A stretch of 11,242 nt of DNA, from positions 1 to 11,242 of the forward strand of contig CANRFD010000040.1 of the NCBI GenBank assembly GCA_947629845.1, written 5' to 3'. Below the pieces are notes generated by a model. The model saw only the letters and a list, made by a program, of their open reading frames with translations. It ran no database searches and was not told the origin of the DNA. Both the position numbers and the translations under genes were made by a program. Positions 8,601 through 11,242 of the stretch are shown here, piece by piece (within the stretch, counting starts at the first letter, position 1; each line of letters begins with the position of its first letter). Source of the DNA: an uncultured Clostridia bacterium. GTDB taxonomy: Bacteria > Bacillota > Clostridia > Christensenellales > Borkfalkiaceae.

Positions 8601-8631
8601 TTAAATTGTTACAGGTAAAAAGTTGCGTCAT
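5617..8631 (-). CDS. addB: ATP-dependent helicase/deoxyribonuclease subunit B (AddB/RexB-like)
   Basis: A 1004-residue AddB-type protein, the partner of AddA in end resection. In characterised AddAB it holds the second nuclease, which cuts the 5'-ended strand, and takes part in Chi recognition. The C-terminal nuclease shows His730 in GTFVHAVLE, GRTDRVD (820-826) and Asp836/Lys838 in VIDYKTG. The iron-sulfur staple is complete: Cys700 in ACPYAGF and C-x2-C-x5-C at Cys966/969/975. In contrast, the N-terminus (MTQLFTCNNLTDALSAL) lacks the GxxxxGK(S/T) loop found at this place in B. subtilis AddB, as in RexB-like members, so ATP binding here is unlikely. It is also shorter than the roughly 1160 residues of the Bacillus protein. 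GGGAAG lies five bases before the ATG at 8631. It is first in the addB-addA unit. Confidence 0.94.
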   Translation of the reverse strand: MTQLFTCNNLTDALSALAECTRDGGTRHIVFCEDRLTLLAERAVLSERKGSFQTEVTTFSRFLSGESRVLSKQGSVMKIAALIEAHAQELGCFRKGAAQAVYETVAQLSASCVDEETLRESALETDGLLKSKLTDLALLLGEYRKFLREAGMVDENGYLALLPGAIGREAQGAHIVFFAFPSFTRQALEGVRAALGAAGSVTAIFVDGKAAFCTHEAKNAFLRVARECGEVCERAFPSTLRGDALRLYEQLFSPERYGEPATEARSVCTFEAADEAAEMDAVCALIKKHVAGGARYRDIAVLVPDATRLLAVEKAFSAYRIPYFADRKRPFSEHPFCTFALAVLQAVADGALPSSADAVAANVMFGEGSDEYRNYLLKFGGYRGAVRREIKEGEAVARYDREKLVACRERMLGYLGAFPRKGTCAAFADGVRKLLQMSGAERISEALGEHFGGADREFLALSRLEGVLTEMNAVAGGETFTAREFAALFSSGLSSLGVSVIPQSADAVFVGDATESKFGRADYLFVTGLTESLPRASFDTALISDRDIGRLSALRVEIEPAIAVVNARARESLACNLCSFGKMLYLSRPQRTSEGETQRSEILSYVGRIFRTLPLPDLFPYDCCEEEPAALALLKYRARFVRGEGDDRFASLSAVLGGRWGKERVSQLLTGAKKTSVPEAEKLYFGGDISPTLLESYSACPYAGFALRALRVRERDERTVQDTDAGTFVHAVLERVAPRFNEFADEAECRAEAKAQAEALLQSPKFSSLNDTRAGAYMGRRLLGECTEVAAAAYLQLKNSSFRVRSTEAEIVLPDLAMRGRTDRVDAAGDYVRVIDYKTGEIDDKATSYYTGRKLQLQLYLLGASEGGTPAGAFYFPAAESFTAEGEEKFRMRGFFNRDDEAVSLMDPGLEKGQKSAYFDGGGRTDRGMPSDQFRDFLEYARLYARQAEREMRSGNIAPSPYEGACAYCKLLGACGFTGAPRKEGKTGCKDIVEIVRRERGEEL

Positions 8632-8656
8632 CTGTGCTTCCCGGGATTTTTCTTCT

Positions 8657-8665
8657 ATTATAGCA
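8657..8665 (-). promoter_or_regulatory. Extended -10 promoter of addB
   Basis: On the minus strand TGCTATAAT (8665-8657) forms an extended -10 element. At 17 bases upstream there is only an A/T-rich run and no -35-like hexamer, which is tolerated when TGn is present. The -10 box lies 25 bases before the addB ATG, giving a very short leader. Confidence 0.6.
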
Positions 8666-8705
8666 TACTTTCACAAAAAATTTTTCTTTCTTTCGACGAT
8701 TTATT

Positions 8706-8734
8706 TTTACAAAAGCGAAAAAATGTGTTATAAT
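8706..8734 (+). promoter_or_regulatory. Promoter of the lipoprotein gene
   Basis: TTTACA (8706-8711) and TATAAT (8729-8734) are separated by exactly 17 bases, a near-consensus sigma-A promoter. It points away from the addB promoter, and both lie in the 131-base gap between the two genes. Transcription should start near 8741, leaving a leader of about 20 bases. Confidence 0.8.
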
Positions 8735-8752
8735 GGGCATACTTTACGCAAC

Positions 8753-8756
8753 GGAG
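8753..8756 (+). promoter_or_regulatory. Ribosome binding site deciding the lipoprotein start
   Basis: GGAG lies six bases before the ATG at 8763. An in-frame ATG at 8733 overlaps the -10 box and could not be on the transcript, so 8763 is the start. Confidence 0.75.
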
Positions 8757-8762
8757 ATTGCT

Positions 8763-9779
8763 ATGAAGAAAAAACGCCTCGCGGCATTCATACTGTTCGC
8801 CCCGCTCTGCCTTCTCGCCGCCTGCGGCGGAGGCGGCCCCTCCACCGACGTCGTCAACTACTATTGGTACAAAAACACCGAGACCGACACGATGGGGAAT
8901 ACCAACGAAAAACTCGAATACGACGTCACCTTCATCTCCCCGACGGACAAGGGCGACTACTTCGTGACCTACAACCCCGGCACCTACACCACCGAGCTCA
9001 CCACGGTGGACTACCCCTTCGAGAACGGCTCCGATACCGTGTATTGCTACAAGACGCGGCTGGATATCAGCGGCTACTATACCCTCGTGCAGGCCGACGG
9101 AGAGCCCGTCACAGGCGAGACGTTCACCGATTTCGTGGAGACGACGTCGTACTTCCACGGGGCGAAGGCGCGGCACCTCTTGCCCATCAAGAGCGAAAAG
9201 ACCATCCACAGCACCAACCCCGTAAACGCGCCGACCGCCGAGACAATGAGCGAGCTCATCCACATCTCCTACACCGTCGAATACAGCACGGCAAAGTCGG
9301 GCAGCTATGCGCTCGACGCGCTGACGGGCGCCACCGTGACCCGCGTCAACCACATCACCGGGGCGACGAGCGATCCCGTCGAGATGAACATCGATTACAA
9401 CGGCAACTACTTCGACAACGAACAGATCCTCTTTGCGCTCCGCGGCTTCGACCTCTCCTCCTCCCTCTCCTTCGGAACCAACAATCCGCAGACGGACGAG
9501 GTCGTCACCGTGTCCTTCACCGAGGCGCCGAGCGAAGTTCCCTATCCGGGCGGCTTTACCGTCGACGGCGAGCCGAGCGAGGCGAGCATTGCGGCATACA
9601 GGGTGCAATTCCGCTATAATATGACAAATTCGGGCACGCCGCGCACCGCCATTTACGCCAAAAAGACGAGCTCCAATAACAACGTCTACCGCAACGTCAT
9701 GCTGCGGCTGGAAGATCCCCTCTCCGACGGCTACGGAACGCTCCGCTACTCGCTGAAGAGCATCGTTTCCTCCCGCTGA
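8763..9779 (+). CDS. Unrecognised secreted lipoprotein
   Basis: A 338-residue protein that starts with a lipoprotein signal peptide: basic MKKKR, a hydrophobic core, and the lipobox LLAAC with Cys21, followed by a GGGG linker. After cleavage it would be anchored by lipid to the outer face of the membrane. The mature part is rich in Thr, Ser, Tyr and Asp with alternating hydrophobic positions, which suggests beta structure (for example KLEYDVTFISPTDKGDYFVTY and VMLRLEDPLSDGYGTLRYSL). Only one further Cys is seen, in VYCYK. I see no catalytic motif, further membrane segment or sorting signal, and recognise no family. It has its own promoter and terminator and is the only plus-strand gene in the window, so it is probably monocistronic. 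A substrate-binding or cell-envelope role is possible but unsupported. Confidence 0.85.
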   Translation: MKKKRLAAFILFAPLCLLAACGGGGPSTDVVNYYWYKNTETDTMGNTNEKLEYDVTFISPTDKGDYFVTYNPGTYTTELTTVDYPFENGSDTVYCYKTRLDISGYYTLVQADGEPVTGETFTDFVETTSYFHGAKARHLLPIKSEKTIHSTNPVNAPTAETMSELIHISYTVEYSTAKSGSYALDALTGATVTRVNHITGATSDPVEMNIDYNGNYFDNEQILFALRGFDLSSSLSFGTNNPQTDEVVTVSFTEAPSEVPYPGGFTVDGEPSEASIAAYRVQFRYNMTNSGTPRTAIYAKKTSSNNNVYRNVMLRLEDPLSDGYGTLRYSLKSIVSSR

Positions 9780-9794
9780 ACCAAAATATGCGAG

Positions 9795-9822
9795 CGCCGC
9801 TCCTTTGGGAGCGGCGTTTTTT
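9795..9822 (+). terminator. Intrinsic terminator between lipoprotein and hpt
   Basis: A perfect 9-bp GC-rich stem (CGCCGCTCC / GGAGCGGCG) with a TTTG loop is followed by six T residues, 15 bases after the lipoprotein stop. Read on the minus strand the same hairpin follows the hpt stop, with the A-tract before it and a weaker T-rich stretch (CATATTTTGG) after it, so it may serve both converging genes. Confidence 0.92.
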
Positions 9823-10361
9823 CATTGCTCGTAGATGCTGCGCTTCAGAATGCCGATGTACGGCAGGTGGCGGTATTGCTCGTTGTAGTCCAGCCCATAG
9901 CCGATGACAAATTCGTTCTCGATGTAAAAGCAATTGTAATCGGGGGCGATGTCGTACTCCCGCCGCGCCGCCTTGTTGAGAAGGGTCGCGATGCGCACCG
10001 AGGCCGCCTTGCGCTCCGTGAGCAGTGCCTTGAGATTGGCGAGCGTAAACCCGCTGTCGATGATGTCCTCCACGATGATGACGTCCCTGCCCGCCACGTC
10101 CTTATCCAGATCCTTTTTTATTTTGAGCTTGCCCGAGGAGACCGCCCCCGAGCCGTACGACGAAACGGCCATGAAGTCGAGCTCGACGGGCATCGTCAGG
10201 CACCGCACAAAGTCGGCGTAAAAGATGATACTGCCCTTCAAAATTCCAACGACGAGAGGATTTTTTCCCTGATAGTCCCTGTCCACCGCCTGCGCGATCT
10301 CCTTCACGCGCCCGCGGATCTGTTCCTCCGTAAGAAGGATGCGTTCACAATCCTGATGCAT
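9822..10361 (-). CDS. hpt: Hypoxanthine phosphoribosyltransferase
   Basis: A 179-residue type I phosphoribosyltransferase that converts hypoxanthine (and usually guanine) plus PRPP to IMP or GMP in purine salvage, in the cytoplasm. Diagnostic parts are the pyrophosphate loop LKGS (41-44), the flexible loop SSYGSG (67-72), the PRPP motif VIIVEDIIDSGFTL (94-107) with Glu98, Asp99 and the expected general base Asp102, the purine-contact Lys130 in LLNK, and the C-terminal block FVIGYGLDYNEQYRHLP (151-167). Length matches the bacterial family of about 180 residues. I chose the ATG at 10361 because GGAGG lies eight bases upstream; an in-frame ATG at 10397 would add 12 residues without such a site. 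It follows tilS by 39 bases, a conserved Firmicutes arrangement, and no promoter is seen between them. Confidence 0.96.
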   Translation of the reverse strand: MHQDCERILLTEEQIRGRVKEIAQAVDRDYQGKNPLVVGILKGSIIFYADFVRCLTMPVELDFMAVSSYGSGAVSSGKLKIKKDLDKDVAGRDVIIVEDIIDSGFTLANLKALLTERKAASVRIATLLNKAARREYDIAPDYNCFYIENEFVIGYGLDYNEQYRHLPYIGILKRSIYEQ

Positions 10362-10369
10362 TGTTTTTT

Positions 10370-10374
10370 CCTCC
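10370..10374 (-). promoter_or_regulatory. Ribosome binding site deciding the hpt start
   Basis: A perfect GGAGG on the minus strand lies eight bases before the ATG at 10361-10359. It rules in favour of this start over the ATG at 10397. Confidence 0.85.
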
Positions 10375-10400
10375 GTATTTTTTACGCCATTCGGCATTGT

Positions 10401-11242
10401 TTATTGAATTATCCCGCAGCGTTTTGTGAGTTTCGTCACTTTTACGCTGTCGGCGATCTCCACGCCCACAACGGCGTAGACCTCGCTCCCCTTCGCGATG
10501 ACGGGCAATTTCCGCCCCAACCTCGCCGAAATTTTGCGGTCGGTCAAAAACTTTTTCAGCGTCTTTCTCGGGGCATGGTAGGGGGTGATCATGTCGCCCT
10601 CCCTCCTTACACGCACCACGCAGCCCTCGGGGAAGGCGTCCAGGTCGGCGAAAAGTCTCTTCGTGCGGACGGCGCTGCCGAAGTCCTCCCCCTCCGTCCC
10701 CGAAACAAGTTCCTGCACGCCGAGAATGCCGGCGGCGCACGCATACAGCCCCGTTTGGGCGGTAAACGGGCACTCCGCGGGGCGTTCGGGGTCGGCTTTG
10801 AATACCCAGTCAAAGACGATGTCGCCCCCCTCGCGGAAGGCGTAGAGCTTGACGGTGCCGTACGCGTCGTAGGAGAGCGGCACGGCGACCTTCTTCCCGC
10901 TCTGCGCCGTGCGCAATTTGGCGATCTCGCCGATGTTGGCGCGCGTGTAGCCGCCACCCGGCGCATATTGCCGCATGCAGAAGAGGCAGGCGCGGGCGAA
11001 GAGGACGTCGGGAAGATCGACAGGAACGTGCTCTTCATTCGCAATGCGGACGACTTTGCTCTCCGCAAGGCGTTGGAGGAAGTCGTCCTCCTCCGCCGCG
11101 AGCGCGGCGAACTCCACGAGGTGCTTTGCCGCATTCCCGTGGATCTTTTCAAACGCGGGAAGGACGGTCTTGCGGATGTAGTTGCGGGTGTAATTTTCGT
11201 CCCCGTTGGTCGAATCGTCGACATGGGGTAGGTTTTTCTCGC
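10401..11242 (-). CDS. tilS: tRNA(Ile)-lysidine synthase, C-terminal part (5' end beyond window)
   Basis: The last 280 residues of TilS, which attaches lysine to C34 of the CAU-anticodon tRNA-Ile so that it reads AUA instead of AUG. The reading frame is open to the right edge. The first visible part holds the family signature DSTNGDENYTRNYIRKTVLP (minus strand, from 11216 downward). The substrate-binding middle domain follows. The C-terminal domain is marked by RREGDMI and RKTLKKFLTDRKISARLGRK. The catalytic PP-loop domain with its SGGxDS motif must lie beyond 11242 and cannot be checked. A GTG at 11117 within this frame is not the start, because the signature lies upstream of it. The gene ends in TAA 39 bases before hpt, and the two are probably cotranscribed. 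Confidence 0.94.
   Translation of the reverse strand, partial: EKNLPHVDDSTNGDENYTRNYIRKTVLPAFEKIHGNAAKHLVEFAALAAEEDDFLQRLAESKVVRIANEEHVPVDLPDVLFARACLFCMRQYAPGGGYTRANIGEIAKLRTAQSGKKVAVPLSYDAYGTVKLYAFREGGDIVFDWVFKADPERPAECPFTAQTGLYACAAGILGVQELVSGTEGEDFGSAVRTKRLFADLDAFPEGCVVRVRREGDMITPYHAPRKTLKKFLTDRKISARLGRKLPVIAKGSEVYAVVGVEIADSVKVTKLTKRCGIIQ

Noticed and set aside
4679..8604. Further long plus-strand open frames opposite addA and addB (4679-5731, 5833-6876, 7282-8604).
   Set aside because: They show the same shadow composition and overlap genes that are confirmed by conserved motifs on the minus strand.
8733..8762. An upstream in-frame ATG for the lipoprotein.
   Set aside because: This ATG overlaps the -10 box, and starting there would put ten extra residues ahead of an otherwise ideal lipoprotein signal peptide.
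10362..10397. A longer hpt reading from the ATG at 10397.
   Set aside because: No ribosome binding site precedes it, while the ATG at 10361 has a perfect GGAGG and gives the usual family length.
9825..11231. A 468-codon plus-strand open frame.
   Set aside because: It lies opposite hpt and tilS, both identified by signature motifs, and its translation resembles no protein family.
1..11242. Mobile elements, CRISPR arrays, tRNA or rRNA genes, riboswitches.
   Set aside because: I saw no transposase, regularly spaced repeats, cloverleaf sequence or long structured leader; the gaps between genes are all below 200 bases.

Overview
The window is GC-rich, densely coded chromosomal DNA of Clostridia type. 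It carries an addB-addA recombination-repair pair of the Firmicutes kind, a tilS-hpt pair, an aldo/keto reductase with a ferredoxin tail, and a DUF1893 protein. GGAGG-like ribosome binding sites and near-consensus sigma-A promoters (TATAAT boxes) fit this. A GC-rich uncultured gut clostridium, perhaps of the Christensenellales, is my best guess, but that placement is inference from gene content and style. I see no mobile element, CRISPR array, tRNA or rRNA. Eight protein genes are supported, two of them cut by the window edges.

Left part (1-1574, minus strand): one promoter drives an aldo/keto reductase with two C-terminal 4Fe-4S motifs, followed by a DUF1893 protein whose start overlaps the reductase stop (ATGA). 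The DUF1893 gene runs off the left edge.

Centre (1623-8662, minus strand): an extended -10 promoter precedes addB. addB overlaps addA by four bases (ATGA). 77 bases after addA comes a gene for an unrecognised protein with three membrane segments, followed by a hairpin that may be a terminator. AddA keeps the helicase motifs and a RecB-type nuclease. AddB keeps the nuclease and all four iron-sulfur cysteines but has no Walker A motif at its N-terminus. Together they would resect double-strand breaks for RecA loading.

Right part (8706-9822): a divergent promoter transcribes a plus-strand gene for an unrecognised lipoprotein. It ends at a strong hairpin-plus-T6 terminator that lies directly against the stop of the convergent hpt gene.

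Right edge (9822-11242, minus strand): tilS (C-terminal part only) and hpt, in the order common in Firmicutes. They link tRNA-Ile decoding and purine salvage. Their promoter lies outside the window.

No clearly new multi-gene system is visible. The points most worth checking are the AddB without Walker A, the membrane protein downstream of addBA, and the divergent lipoprotein.
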